The notes under the pieces are model-generated. The model had not been told where the DNA came from, did not search any database, and saw only the letters and a list, made by a program, of their open reading frames with translations. Positions 24,737-34,604 of a stretch of DNA of 64,000 nt are shown here, in pieces. The stretch lies in contig DATJAP010000038.1 in assembly GCA_035516155.1 (NCBI GenBank), positions 23,080 to 87,079 on the forward strand, in the 5' to 3' direction. Position numbers and translations under genes: made by a program. The DNA is from JAJYKN01 sp035516155. Its GTDB lineage: Bacteria; Nitrospirota; UBA9217. The stretch's first letter is position 1, and each line of letters begins with the position of its first letter.

Positions 24737-25936
24737 CTACCGGTCGCACTCGCCGAGAACAATGTCGATCGTGCCGATGCATGCAATGACGTCGGCCAGC
24801 ATATGGCCGGTCACCATCTTCGGCAGGGCGCTCACATGCACATACGAGGGGGCCCGGATCTTGACGCGGTAGGGCCTGCCGCTCCCGTCGCTCACAATAT
24901 AAAAACCGAGCTCGCCCTTCGGCGCTTCGGTGGCAACATATACTTCTCCCTTGGGCATGGGAACCCACTTGCTCATGAGCACGAACTGATGCGCAAGCGA
25001 CTGCATGCTCTGCATCACGTTCACTTTCTCCGGTATGGCATAACGCGGGTCATCGGTTGTTATGGGACCGGGCTGCATCATGTCGAGGCACTGCTTGATG
25101 ATTCGGTTGCTCTGGCGCATCTCTTCTATGCGCACGACATATCGGTCGTAAACGTCGCCGTTCTTGCCCAGGGGGACATCGAATTCGACCTTATCATAGG
25201 CAGCGTAAGGCTCAACTTTCCGCAGATCGTAGTTCACTCCCGAACCGCGAAGCGTGCCGCCGGTGAGGCCGTAATTAACCGCTTCCTCCGCCGAGAACAC
25301 ACCGATGCCCACGGTGCGCTTGAGCCAGATGCGGTTCTGGCGGATGAGCGTGTCGTAGTCCTCAAGGCGTTTGGGAAAGATCTCGGTAAACTCCCGGGTT
25401 TTATCGATAAAATCGCGGGAAACATCGTTCCGGATACCACCGATGCGAGCGTAGCTCACGGTCTGGCGCGCTCCCGACGCCATTTCCAGAAGATCGAGAA
25501 CCAGTTCCCGTTCGCGCAGGGTATACATGCAAACCGTCATGGCGCCGATATCGAGTGCATGAGTGCCGAGCCAAACGAGATGGCCCGAGAGCCGGGACAG
25601 CTCGGCGGTCAGCGTCCTGATAAACTGCGCCCGGTCGGGAACTGTGATGCCGGCAAGCTTTTCCACGGCAACGACCCAGCCGAGGTTATTGTTCATTCCG
25701 GTGATGTACTCCAATCGATCCGTCATGGGAATGATCTGGTGGTAGGTTCTGTTTTCCATCCACTTTTCTATCCCGCGGTGAAGATAACCAGGACGGGGAT
25801 CGCAACCGACCACCGTTTCACCCTGAAGGTCGACAACCAGCCGGAGAACACCGTGCGTCGCCGGATGCTGCGGGCCCATGTTGAGCGTTATTTCCTTCTG
25901 GACTATTTCTTTTTTCTCTGTGTCAGTAGGAGACAT
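24737..25936 (-). CDS. nuoD: NADH-quinone oxidoreductase subunit D
   Basis: The 399-residue peripheral subunit forms the quinone site with NuoB. It has LNMGPQHPATHGVLRL at the N-terminus with the conserved histidine of the quinone pocket, GYLHRGIEKWMENRTY, and the C-terminal ADVIACIGTIDIVLGECDR that ends the family. Nickel-binding cysteines of related hydrogenases are absent, as expected. It is a separate gene, not fused to nuoC. Confidence 0.97.
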   Translation of the reverse strand: MSPTDTEKKEIVQKEITLNMGPQHPATHGVLRLVVDLQGETVVGCDPRPGYLHRGIEKWMENRTYHQIIPMTDRLEYITGMNNNLGWVVAVEKLAGITVPDRAQFIRTLTAELSRLSGHLVWLGTHALDIGAMTVCMYTLRERELVLDLLEMASGARQTVSYARIGGIRNDVSRDFIDKTREFTEIFPKRLEDYDTLIRQNRIWLKRTVGIGVFSAEEAVNYGLTGGTLRGSGVNYDLRKVEPYAAYDKVEFDVPLGKNGDVYDRYVVRIEEMRQSNRIIKQCLDMMQPGPITTDDPRYAIPEKVNVMQSMQSLAHQFVLMSKWVPMPKGEVYVATEAPKGELGFYIVSDGSGRPYRVKIRAPSYVHVSALPKMVTGHMLADVIACIGTIDIVLGECDR

Positions 25937-26052
25937 ATTCTCACCATAAATGACTCATATCAAAATCCAAAGTTCAAATCAAAATTCGAGCGCTCAATCC
26001 CCGCATCATTCAAAGGTCTTGCGCATTGAATGTTGGACTCTGAACTTTCTCT

Positions 26053-26523
26053 CTAGAAGCCTTTTAAGGGGTATTCCTTCCGGAGCGGATGCCCCTCCCA
26101 ATCCTCGGTCAGCAGGATTCTGCGGAGGTCGGGGTGGCCGTCGAATTTGATCCCCATGAGGTCATACGTTTCGCGTTCGTGCCAGTCAGCCGTGTGCCAA
26201 ACGGAAGATACTGTGTCTACCCGCGGGTCTTCTTCCGGCACTCTAATTTTCAGGCGAATCCGATGGCGATACACCGTTGATATCAGGTTATATACGACCT
26301 CGAATCGCGGGCCCTTATCGCCGGGATATCGGGAATAATCAACTGCAGTGAGATCGGCAAGGTGATCCATCTTCAGGGAGGGTTCATCACGGAGGAAAAG
26401 GCAGACGTCTTTGATCAGGTCTTTCTTGAGCGATACGGCGACCTGGCCGGCGTACGCCATCGTTTCAAGGACCTGACCTGCGAATTTTTCTTCTATCATT
26501 TTTGCGATCTGTAAAGGGTCCAT
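26053..26523 (-). CDS. nuoC: NADH-quinone oxidoreductase subunit C
   Basis: The 156-residue subunit has the family signature DWHERETYDLMGIKFDGHP near residue 115 and ends with the conserved GHPLRKEYPLKGF. It packs against NuoD in the peripheral arm and carries no cofactor. The 116-bp spacer to nuoD is A-rich with AAATC and AAAGTTC words and appears non-coding. Confidence 0.96.
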   Translation of the reverse strand: MDPLQIAKMIEEKFAGQVLETMAYAGQVAVSLKKDLIKDVCLFLRDEPSLKMDHLADLTAVDYSRYPGDKGPRFEVVYNLISTVYRHRIRLKIRVPEEDPRVDTVSSVWHTADWHERETYDLMGIKFDGHPDLRRILLTEDWEGHPLRKEYPLKGF

Positions 26524-26612
26524 ACAACCTCGTTCCCGGCCGCACCCGCTGAACGCTCGTGGTGCGTGGTTCCCGGTTCGATAAATGAGTGGCTAAGGTG
26601 TTCGGTGTCTTA

Positions 26613-27092
26613 TTACTTCCGGACGTAGTGCTCTTTCCTGATCTTTTCCTGAAGCTTCATAATGCCATTCATCAGGGCTTCGGGGCGAGGAGGACAGCCC
26701 GGGATATAGACGTCCACGGGGACAATGTTATCAACGCCCTGCACCACAGCATAGGTATTGAAGATACCGCCCGATCCCGCGCAGCTGCCCATGGCGATAA
26801 CGTATCGCGGTTCGGGCATCTGATCGTAAACGCGCCGCACGATCGGGGCCATTTTTTTTGACAGTGTGCCGGCGACAAGCAGAAGGTCCGATTGCCTCGG
26901 CGAGGGACGCGGCACGGTGCCGAAACGGTCAAAATCGTGTTGGGGGGCGGAATAATACTGGATCATCTCGATGGCGCAGCATGCTAGTCCGAACGTCATA
27001 GGCCAGATCGAGCAGGACCGGCAGTAGTTCAGGAACCCGTCGATCGTTGTCGAGACATAGCCTTCTTCTAAAATATTCTGAATCACTCCCAT
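26613..27092 (-). CDS. nuoB: NADH-quinone oxidoreductase subunit B
   Basis: The 159-residue subunit holds cluster N2, the last [4Fe-4S] centre before quinone. The tandem cysteines are in GLACCAIEMI near residue 38, with further ligands in GSCAGSGG near residue 102 and YIPGCPPRPEA near residue 133. It overlaps the end of nuoA by 10 bp. Confidence 0.97.
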   Translation of the reverse strand: MGVIQNILEEGYVSTTIDGFLNYCRSCSIWPMTFGLACCAIEMIQYYSAPQHDFDRFGTVPRPSPRQSDLLLVAGTLSKKMAPIVRRVYDQMPEPRYVIAMGSCAGSGGIFNTYAVVQGVDNIVPVDVYIPGCPPRPEALMNGIMKLQEKIRKEHYVRK

Positions 27093-27457
27093 TCAAGGGC
27101 CCCTTTCTTCCATGCGTACACATACCCCACGACGAGGATGGCGACGAAGATGACCATTTCCACGAAGCCATAAAGGCCGATGTGGTTGTACGCGACAGCC
27201 CAGGGGTAGAGGAACACGGCTTCGATATCGAAGATGAGGAACAGCATTGCGACGATGTAATACCGGATGGAGAACTTCTGGTGGGCGTCCATGAAGGGGG
27301 TGATGCCGGACTCATAGGTGATCAGCTTCTCGGGATAGGGGTTCCGCGGCCGGAGAATCCAGCTCACGAACAGCATCCCGAGGCCTACCACGGTGCCAAG
27401 CAGCAGAAAAACCACCACTGGCAGAAAGTGTTCCGGAAGATAGGTACCTGGTGTCAT
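27083..27457 (-). CDS. nuoA: NADH-quinone oxidoreductase subunit A
   Basis: The 124-residue membrane subunit has three helices and the family motif YESGITPFMDAHQKFSIRYY between helices 1 and 2, then FLIFDIEAVFLYPWA. It is the first gene of the nuo operon, and its ATG has a GGGAG site six bases upstream. Confidence 0.97.
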   Translation of the reverse strand: MTPGTYLPEHFLPVVVFLLLGTVVGLGMLFVSWILRPRNPYPEKLITYESGITPFMDAHQKFSIRYYIVAMLFLIFDIEAVFLYPWAVAYNHIGLYGFVEMVIFVAILVVGYVYAWKKGALEWE

Positions 27458-27512
27458 ACACTACTCCCTGCAGTATTAAATTTTAAATTACTACAACTTC
27501 TAAAACGGATGC

Positions 27513-27541
27513 ATGATAATTCAACGGGCAAAATTTGTCAA
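27513..27541 (-). promoter_or_regulatory. Sigma-70 promoter of the nuo operon
   Basis: On the minus strand there is TTGACA, a 17-base spacer and TATCAT. The -10 element ends 55 bp before the nuoA start. The match is near consensus and nothing else on this strand is close enough to use it. Confidence 0.8.
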
Positions 27542-27674
27542 GCAAAACATTTAAAGTAAGATGAATTTAGTGCTGTATTACTAAAGGGTTAAAGAGGCTG
27601 GGATCACACCGCGCTTCTTTGTTGTCTTGGATTTCCCGATACAGTATAATAAAGAATTCTCGCGGAGAAAATTC

Positions 27675-28298
27675 ATGGATCCTCTTTCGAAAGAGCAGCT
27701 TTTATCGTTTTACAACCTGCACTACAAAAAATTCGGCGACCGTCCGGAGGCGCTTCGCTGGACGCCGCAGGGCCAGCTCAGGCGGTATCACACGTTCCTC
27801 GATATCGCTCCGGACCTGAACAGCCAAAAGGTCCTTGATTACGGCTGCGGCATGGCAGATTTTTATAAATTTCTGAAGCGGCGGGGCATCAATGTCCACT
27901 ACACCGGAGTCGACATCAACGAAAATTTCATCAATGTAGCAAAAAAGAAATATCCCGAGTGCACGTTCAGGGTGATGAACATCGACGATGACAATCTGGA
28001 GGGGTATTACGATTACATTTTCATCTGCGGGGTCTTCAACCTGCGGGTGCCCGGCGTCCAGGACGACCTTCGGAACGCGCTGGTCACGCTCTTTAAACAT
28101 TGCAACAAGGCAATGGCGCTGAGCGCACTGTCGTCACACACGCCGGTCAAGGATGTGGAGCTCAATTTTACGTCGCCCGAGGATATGGTCAAATTCGCCC
28201 TCGAAAACTTGTCACCGTCCGTCGTTCTTAGGCATGACCGCATCCCAAACGACTTCACCCTTTTCGTATATACGTCATACAATGAAATAGAATTGTAG
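27675..28298 (+). CDS. Class I SAM-dependent methyltransferase
   Basis: The 207-residue protein has the SAM-binding motif KVLDYGCGMADF near residue 55 and the acidic loop YTGVDINENF near residue 80, which places it in the Rossmann-fold methyltransferases. The substrate is unknown. I chose ATG 27675, which has a CGGAG site eight bases upstream; a TTG at 27627 would add 16 residues. The gene is divergent from nuo and stands alone. Confidence 0.85.
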   Translation: MDPLSKEQLLSFYNLHYKKFGDRPEALRWTPQGQLRRYHTFLDIAPDLNSQKVLDYGCGMADFYKFLKRRGINVHYTGVDINENFINVAKKKYPECTFRVMNIDDDNLEGYYDYIFICGVFNLRVPGVQDDLRNALVTLFKHCNKAMALSALSSHTPVKDVELNFTSPEDMVKFALENLSPSVVLRHDRIPNDFTLFVYTSYNEIEL

Positions 28299-28699
28299 CG
28301 GCCCCTTGCGCGGCAGTCGTGAGATAAACGCCTCATCATCCTTCAGCGGATGCCCTTCGAAAGATACGGCCTGTAGAGCAGGGAACCCGGGCGATGAGCG
28401 CCACAGAGGATGCGGCCTTCCTTGGACAAAATCATTCTTTCTTCTGATCAGAAAAGATATTAAAAAAGTCGCTCCGTGAAAGTCAGCACGCCTATCACCA
28501 TCCTGGAATCTTCTGCCCTCACCTCCTCCGACCGGCATGAGGCTGAGCCGTTTTTATTTTTTGCTACTTTATTCTTAATTTTCGGCCATGTAAAAAGCAG
28601 CTGCCTTTCTGTGATATGCTTTTAATTATATAAAGAATAATGCGAGATCCCCCCTTCCTTTAGGATCACCGCACAACAGAAATGTCGGAGCGTAATAAT
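28299..28699. other. Intergenic region upstream of the efflux operon
   Basis: No convincing gene is seen. It holds a weak terminator at 28533-28558 and, near 28600-28645, an A/T-rich stretch that may carry the efflux operon promoter, though no consensus pair of hexamers is clear. Confidence 0.5.
28533..28558 (+). terminator. Weak Rho-independent terminator
   Basis: A CGGC/GCCG stem with an inner GGC/GCC alternative is followed by TTTTTATTTTTT on the plus strand. It could end the methyltransferase transcript about 240 bp after its stop codon. Confidence 0.45.
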
Positions 28700-30205
28700 A
28701 TGAGAGGCACTTTTCTGGCAAAAACCTCAATTGCTGCCGTCGCGGGAATGGTAATGACCGCCTGTGCCGTTGGACCGAATTTCCACGCGCCGGCAGCCCC
28801 TGACACGACCGTCTACACAGCAACTGCTCTGCCGTCTGAAACTGTATCTACGTCGGGTACGGGCGGAGTCTCGCAGCGCTTTGCTCTCGGGCAGGACATC
28901 CCCGCCCAGTGGTGGACACTGCTGCATTCAGCGCAGCTAGATGAGCTGATCCGCCGGGCACTGGCTGACAACCCAACACTGGCTGCGGCGCAAGCCACGC
29001 TCCGCCAGGCGCAGGAAAATCTTCGCGCGGTGGTCGGTTCGGCTCTTTTCCCGCGTGTGGATGCCGGCGTTTCGGCTTCCCGGCAGAAAATCTCAGGCGC
29101 CGAGTTCGGCGAGCCGTCCACCTCGTTCCCCGCCTTTACCCTTTATAATGCTTCGGTGAATGTACAGTACGCGCTCGACCTGTTCGGAGGCGCGCGGCGC
29201 GAGCTTGAAGCGCTCCGTTCCCAGGTCGACTACGAGCGTTTTCAACTGGAAGGCGCCTACCTCACGATCACCTCGAATATCGTAACCGCCGCGATCGAGG
29301 AAGCGCTGCAGCGCGCGCAGATCCGCGCAACCCGGGAGATCATCGCGGACCAGGAAAAACAGCTCGAGGTGGTCGAGCGCCAGTTCCAGCTCGGGGCGGT
29401 GACGCGCGCCGACGTCCTTGCCCAGCGTGCGCAGCTGGCGCAGACCCAGGCCACGCTGCCGGCTCTGGAAAAAGCGCTGGCGCAGACCCGCCACCAGCTC
29501 GCCGTACTGGCCGGCAAACTGCCGAGCGATGCCGCATCGCTGCCTGAGTTCAACCTCGAAGGGCTGCAGCTGCCGCAGGAGCTGCCGGTCAGCCTGCCGT
29601 CGTCCCTTGTCCGGCAGCGCCCTGACATCCAGGCTTCGGAGGCCCTGCTGCACGCGGCAAGCGCCCAGATCGGCGTGGCCACAGCGGCGATGTATCCGCA
29701 GATCACACTCAGCGGCAGCGTCGGGTGGGAATCGAGCAGTACGGGCAATCTCTTCAGCAGCAACGCAGCAATATGGAGCCTGACCGGAGGGCTGCTGCAG
29801 CCCTTGTTTCACGGCGGAGAGCTGAGTGCCAAACGTCGCGCAGCGGTGGCCGCTTACGACCAGGCCGATGCCCAGTACCGCGCCACGGTGCTTCTCGCCT
29901 TCCAGAACGTGGCTGACGTACTGCGCGCGCTCGATGCCGATGCGCAGACGCTCAAGGCGCAAACGAACGCCGAAGCGGCGGCGGCCGAGACATTCGATCT
30001 TACGCAAAAGCAGTTCCAGCTCGGAGCGGTGAATTACCTGTCGCTGCTCAACGCAGAGCGCCAGCACCAGGAGGCTCGTATAAACCTGGTTGCCGCACAG
30101 GCTGCGCGGTTTGCCGATACTGCCGCGCTGTTTCAGGCTTTGGGGGGCGGATGGTGGAACAGGACGCCGCAGGCGGAAGCGGCAACGGGTACGAAGCAAG
30201 AATGA
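28700..30205 (+). CDS. RND efflux outer-membrane lipoprotein (NodT/TolC family)
   Basis: The 501-residue protein is the outer-membrane channel of a tripartite efflux pump. It begins with a lipoprotein signal peptide whose lipobox MTAC puts the lipidated cysteine near residue 22, followed by AVGPNFHAP, typical of NodT-type channels. Two repeated outer membrane efflux domains follow (about 65-255 and 275-465). I chose ATG 28700, which has GGAG ten bases upstream, over ATG 28682. It is the first gene of a four-gene plus-strand operon with the adaptor, the RND pump and an aldo/keto reductase. Confidence 0.93.
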   Translation: MRGTFLAKTSIAAVAGMVMTACAVGPNFHAPAAPDTTVYTATALPSETVSTSGTGGVSQRFALGQDIPAQWWTLLHSAQLDELIRRALADNPTLAAAQATLRQAQENLRAVVGSALFPRVDAGVSASRQKISGAEFGEPSTSFPAFTLYNASVNVQYALDLFGGARRELEALRSQVDYERFQLEGAYLTITSNIVTAAIEEALQRAQIRATREIIADQEKQLEVVERQFQLGAVTRADVLAQRAQLAQTQATLPALEKALAQTRHQLAVLAGKLPSDAASLPEFNLEGLQLPQELPVSLPSSLVRQRPDIQASEALLHAASAQIGVATAAMYPQITLSGSVGWESSSTGNLFSSNAAIWSLTGGLLQPLFHGGELSAKRRAAVAAYDQADAQYRATVLLAFQNVADVLRALDADAQTLKAQTNAEAAAAETFDLTQKQFQLGAVNYLSLLNAERQHQEARINLVAAQAARFADTAALFQALGGGWWNRTPQAEAATGTKQE

Positions 30206-30329
30206 GGCGCTCCGGTTCGCCCGGAATGAAGGCGCCTGATAAAGCGATCTGGAAAAAACGCGTCCGGACAATCCGGAATGACAGCAAACAAGTTTTTGAC
30301 ACTCGGCAGTCACCGTGGAGATATCTCTT

Positions 30330-31457
30330 ATGGCCAAGCGAATGATCATCATGCTCATAGTCGTCGGCGTTCTGTTCGGCGGCATTTTCGGTTACAAAAT
30401 ATTTCAGAGCCGGATGATGAAGAAATACGCGTCCCTCCAGCTTCCGCCCGCGACCGTCACCGCGATGAAGGCCGAATATCAGCCCTGGCAGCCGCAGCTC
30501 AGGGCAGTGGGAAGCCTGCGCGCTGTACGCGGCGTAGACGTCACCTGCGAGATTTCCGGGCTGGTACGTTCTCTCCATTTCAAGTCCGGCGACGAGGTCA
30601 AGGAGGGGCAGCTCCTGGTCGAGCTCAATGCTGATGCCGATAGGGCGCAGTTGGAATCGTTCAAGGCAGCGGCGGACCTGGCCCAGACGACCTACGAGCG
30701 GGACAAGAAACAGTTTGAAGTGCAGGCCGTGAGCCAGGCGACACTCGACGCTGAAGCCGACGACCTTAAGAGCAAGAGGGCGCAGGTCGATCAGCAGCAG
30801 GCACTCGTGGACAAAAAAACCATACGCGCTCCCTTCGCGGGCAAACTCGGAATCAGCACGGTGAACCCCGGTCAGTACCTGAATCCGGGCGACAAGATTG
30901 TCACGCTTCAGTCGCTCGATTCACTCTATGTCGACTTTTATCTGCCGCAGCAGGAACTATCCCATGTGGCAATCGGCCAGGCAGTCATCGTCAAGACCGA
31001 CACTTATCCGGGCCGAACCTTCAGCGGCAGGATAACGACGGTCGATCCGAAGGTGGATCCTGATACGCGGAATTTCCAGGCTGAGGCGCTGATCAGCAAT
31101 TCCCGCCATGCGCTCCTGCCAGGCATGTTCGCGTCAATCGAGGTCCAGTCCGGCGCAGTACAGCGCTACCTGACGCTGCCGCAGACAGCGGTGACCTATA
31201 ACCCCTACGGCGATACCATCTTCATCGTCGAGGAAGGCGCCAAAGGGTCCGGCAACAAGGCGCTCCTGACCGTGAAACAATCATTCATTTCCGTGGGAGA
31301 GACGCGCGGAGATCAAGTGGCGATCCTGACAGGTCTCAAGGAAGGCGAGATGGTGGTGACCAGCGGCCAATTAAAACTCAGAAACGGCAGCCCTGTAGTC
31401 ATTGACAATAAGGTCCAGCCGTCCAATGAAGTGGCGCCGAAGCCGGTGGACCAGTAA
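30330..31457 (+). CDS. RND efflux periplasmic adaptor subunit
   Basis: The 375-residue membrane fusion protein has an N-terminal membrane anchor (residues 4-22), a lipoyl-like half motif GLVRSLHFKSGDEVKEGQLL, a coiled-coil hairpin (about 100-165), IRAPFAGKLGISTVNPGQYL as the second lipoyl half, and a beta-barrel domain. It joins the inner membrane pump to the outer channel. I chose ATG 30330 with GGAG nine bases upstream; GTG 30315 is an alternative. Confidence 0.94.
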   Translation: MAKRMIIMLIVVGVLFGGIFGYKIFQSRMMKKYASLQLPPATVTAMKAEYQPWQPQLRAVGSLRAVRGVDVTCEISGLVRSLHFKSGDEVKEGQLLVELNADADRAQLESFKAAADLAQTTYERDKKQFEVQAVSQATLDAEADDLKSKRAQVDQQQALVDKKTIRAPFAGKLGISTVNPGQYLNPGDKIVTLQSLDSLYVDFYLPQQELSHVAIGQAVIVKTDTYPGRTFSGRITTVDPKVDPDTRNFQAEALISNSRHALLPGMFASIEVQSGAVQRYLTLPQTAVTYNPYGDTIFIVEEGAKGSGNKALLTVKQSFISVGETRGDQVAILTGLKEGEMVVTSGQLKLRNGSPVVIDNKVQPSNEVAPKPVDQ

Positions 31458-31520
31458 GACAGTTTTTTGAGATGGGGGTTTTGCAAAAAAGAGGGATGAA
31501 GCGGCATTAAGGGTTTTCTC

Positions 31521-34500
31521 ATGAAATTTACCGATCTCTTCATAAAGCGTCCGGTGCTCGCGACCGTAGTCAGCCTGCTGATTTTGGTACTGGGTCTGCG
31601 TTCGGCCGGGGTCCTTCCGATTCGCCAGTATCCGTTGACCCAAAACGCGGTCGTGACGGTTACAACGACCTTTTACGGCGCCGATCCGGCGCTGGTGGCC
31701 GGATTCATCACAACACCGCTCGAAAATTCAATCGCCCAGGCCAACGGTATCGACTACCTCACCTCGTCGAGCATGCTGAGCGTAAGCTCGATCCAGGCCA
31801 GCCTGCGCTTGAACTACGACCCGAACAAGGCCTTGACTGAGATCAACACGAGGGTCAACGCGGTTCTGAATCAGCTGCCGCAGGGTGCGCAGCAACCGGT
31901 AATCACCATCGCCGTGGGCGAGACTATCGATTCCATGTATATCGGGTTCTACAGTAAAGTGCTGCCCACGAATCAGATTACCGACTATCTCATCCGGGTG
32001 GTCCAGCCCAAGCTGCAGGCCGTTGACGGCGTGCAGACTGCCGAGATTCTCGGCCAGCGCCGCTTTGCGCTGCGGGCCTGGCTCAACCCGGACAAGATGG
32101 CCGCCTACGGTGTAAGCGGCACGGATGTAAGCAATGCCCTGGCGGCGAACGACTTCATCTCTGCTGTCGGCCGCACCAAAGGTCAGATGGTGACCGTCGA
32201 TCTCACGGCAGACACAGGCCTGCATTCGGCCGAGGAATTCAGAAACTTGGCCATCAAGTCGAAAAACGGCGCTATCGTCCGTCTCGGTGATGTCGCCACT
32301 GTATCGCTCGGCTCGGAAGATTACGATACCGCTGTTTCTTTTGACGGCCAGAGCGCCGTCTATGTCGGTATCCAAGTGGCGCCCACTGCCAACCTGCTCA
32401 CGGTGATCGACGGTGTTCGCAAGGCGTTCCCCGCAATCGCCCAGCAGCTGCCCGAGGGCCTCGCAGGGCGCATCGTGTACGACGCCACCAAGTACGTGAA
32501 CAGCTCGATTCACGAAGTGATCGTCACGCTGGTGGAAGCGCTTCTGATTGTGACGGTCGTGATATTCCTGTTCCTCGGCTCCATCAGGTCCGTCATCATT
32601 CCGACGATCGCCATGCCTCTGTCCCTGATTGGTGCCTTCTTCATCATGCTGATTCTCGGTTATACGATCAACCTGCTCACGCTTCTTGCGCTTGTGCTCG
32701 CCATCGGGCTCGTGGTGGACGACGCCATCATCGTGGTGGAAAACGTGCACCGCCATATGGAAGCCGGCATGAAGCCACTACCCGCGGCAATCCTGGGCGC
32801 GCGCGAGCTGGCTGGTCCGATTGTTGCGATCTCGGTAGTGCTCATCGCCGTGTATGTGCCCATTGGCTTCATGGGGGGGCTCACCGGAGCGCTGTTCACC
32901 GAATTCGCCTATACCCTGGCCGGCGCCGTCGCGGTGTCAGCAATCATCGCCCTGACGTTGTCTCCGATGATGAGTTCGCGGTTCCTGAAGCCCTCTGATC
33001 ACGGCGGGCAGAGCAGGTTCGCGTCTTTCATCGACAGCCAGTTCAGCACTCTGCGGCGCGCCTATGAACGGGTGCTGCACGGAGCGCTTAATTCCCTGCC
33101 GGTCATTGGCGTCTTCGGCGCCATCATTCTGATCAGCATCTATTTCCTCTATGCCTCTTCGAAGAGTGAACTCGCGCCGCTGGAGGACCAAGGCATCATT
33201 ATCAGCCTGGGTACAGGGGCTCCCGATGCAAGTCTTGACCAGACGCAGCTTTTCTCCAGGCAAGTGTATCAGGCCTTTGTTTCGTACCCGGAAACAGACC
33301 ATGTGTTCCAGTTCGACGGCATCAGTGGGCTCAACTCGACCATTGCAGGTATGGTCCTGAAACCCTGGGAGGAACGTAAACGCACGGCGGACCAAATCCA
33401 GCCGCTGGTGCAGGCGGATCTCGGCCGAATCGCGGGCTTGCGCAGTGTCGCCTTCCAGCGCTCGCCCTTGCCTGGTTCGGGACGTGGCCTGCCTGTTCAG
33501 TTCGTGATCGGCACCACGGAGCCGTTCGAGCGGCTGAACAACGTGTCCCTGGCGCTCATGGGCAAGGCATATGCCAGTGGCATGTTCGCGTTCCTCGACA
33601 GCGACCTGAAGATCGACAAGCCACAAACAACGGTGGAGTTCGACCGCGATAAGGCGGCTCAGCTTGGTTTGACCATGAGCGACGTGGGTGGTGCACTGGG
33701 TTCCATGCTCGGGGGCGGGTATGTCAATTACTTCAGCCTTGCCGGGCGCTCCTACAAGGTGATACCCCAGGTGATGCAGCGCGACCGCTTGAACGCCGCG
33801 CAGCTGCAGAACTACTACATCACGAAACCGGGAGGGGAAGCGATCCCCCTATCGACGGTCACCAGCCTCAAAACAGCCGTGGTTCCTGAATCGCTCAACC
33901 ATTTTCAGCAGCTCAATGCCGCCACGCTCTCCGGCGTAACAGCTCCCGGTGTCACGCAGGGGGAGGCGCTCGAGACGCTAAAAAAAATCGCGGCGCAAGT
34001 GCTGCCCCAGGGCTACAGCATCGATTATGCCGGCCAGTCGCGGCAATATGTACAGGAATCGAGCGCGTTGCTCGTCACGTTCGTGTTTTCGCTGATCATC
34101 ATATTCCTCTCCCTTGCGGCGCTGTTCGAGAGTTTCCGTGATCCCTTCACCGTGCTCGTCAGCGTGCCCATGTCGATTTGCGGAGCCATGATTTTTATCA
34201 GCATCGGCGTCGGCGGCGCAAGCTTGAATATCTATTCCGAGGTGGGCCTGGTAACGCTCATTGGTCTCATCAGCAAGCATGGCATTCTGATTGTGCAATT
34301 CGCCAACGATATGCAGCGGGAGGGCAAAAGCAAACGTGAAGCCATTGAGATGGCCGCCGCCATACGGCTCCGGCCGATTCTGATGACCACGGCCGCGATG
34401 GTCTTGGGCGTGCTGCCGCTGGTGACGGCATCTGGTGCGGGCGCGGCGGGCCGTTTCAATATGGGGTTGGTGATCATGACCGGGATCTCGATCGGCACAC

Positions 34501-34604
34501 TGTTCACGCTGTTCGTGGTGCCGGCGATGTACCTGTTCCTCGCCGCCGAGCATGCGAAAAATGCGGCTGTTGAAGAACCTTCCATGGGAGAGCAGACGCC
34601 ATGA
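31521..34604 (+). CDS. RND multidrug efflux pump, inner membrane subunit
   Basis: The 1027-residue protein has the 12-helix AcrB/MexB (HAE-1) plan with two large periplasmic loops. The first helix follows FIKRPVLATVVSLL. The proton-relay aspartates are in GLVVDDAIIVVENVHRH near residue 405, and TM10-11 contain GLISKHGILIVQFAND. Substrates cannot be told from sequence, but HAE-1 pumps usually export organic compounds, not metal ions. Its stop overlaps the next ATG. Confidence 0.95.
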   Translation: MKFTDLFIKRPVLATVVSLLILVLGLRSAGVLPIRQYPLTQNAVVTVTTTFYGADPALVAGFITTPLENSIAQANGIDYLTSSSMLSVSSIQASLRLNYDPNKALTEINTRVNAVLNQLPQGAQQPVITIAVGETIDSMYIGFYSKVLPTNQITDYLIRVVQPKLQAVDGVQTAEILGQRRFALRAWLNPDKMAAYGVSGTDVSNALAANDFISAVGRTKGQMVTVDLTADTGLHSAEEFRNLAIKSKNGAIVRLGDVATVSLGSEDYDTAVSFDGQSAVYVGIQVAPTANLLTVIDGVRKAFPAIAQQLPEGLAGRIVYDATKYVNSSIHEVIVTLVEALLIVTVVIFLFLGSIRSVIIPTIAMPLSLIGAFFIMLILGYTINLLTLLALVLAIGLVVDDAIIVVENVHRHMEAGMKPLPAAILGARELAGPIVAISVVLIAVYVPIGFMGGLTGALFTEFAYTLAGAVAVSAIIALTLSPMMSSRFLKPSDHGGQSRFASFIDSQFSTLRRAYERVLHGALNSLPVIGVFGAIILISIYFLYASSKSELAPLEDQGIIISLGTGAPDASLDQTQLFSRQVYQAFVSYPETDHVFQFDGISGLNSTIAGMVLKPWEERKRTADQIQPLVQADLGRIAGLRSVAFQRSPLPGSGRGLPVQFVIGTTEPFERLNNVSLALMGKAYASGMFAFLDSDLKIDKPQTTVEFDRDKAAQLGLTMSDVGGALGSMLGGGYVNYFSLAGRSYKVIPQVMQRDRLNAAQLQNYYITKPGGEAIPLSTVTSLKTAVVPESLNHFQQLNAATLSGVTAPGVTQGEALETLKKIAAQVLPQGYSIDYAGQSRQYVQESSALLVTFVFSLIIIFLSLAALFESFRDPFTVLVSVPMSICGAMIFISIGVGGASLNIYSEVGLVTLIGLISKHGILIVQFANDMQREGKSKREAIEMAAAIRLRPILMTTAAMVLGVLPLVTASGAGAAGRFNMGLVIMTGISIGTLFTLFVVPAMYLFLAAEHAKNAAVEEPSMGEQTP

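Noticed and set aside
25937..26052. A-rich spacer with AAAGTTCAAATC-like words between nuoC and nuoD
   Set aside because: Repetitive words were noticed, but no consistent period or inverted arms as in the nuoK spacers; left unassigned.
29093..30385. Minus-strand frame (430 codons) opposite the efflux channel gene
   Set aside because: It is antisense to a well-supported lipoprotein gene in an operon.
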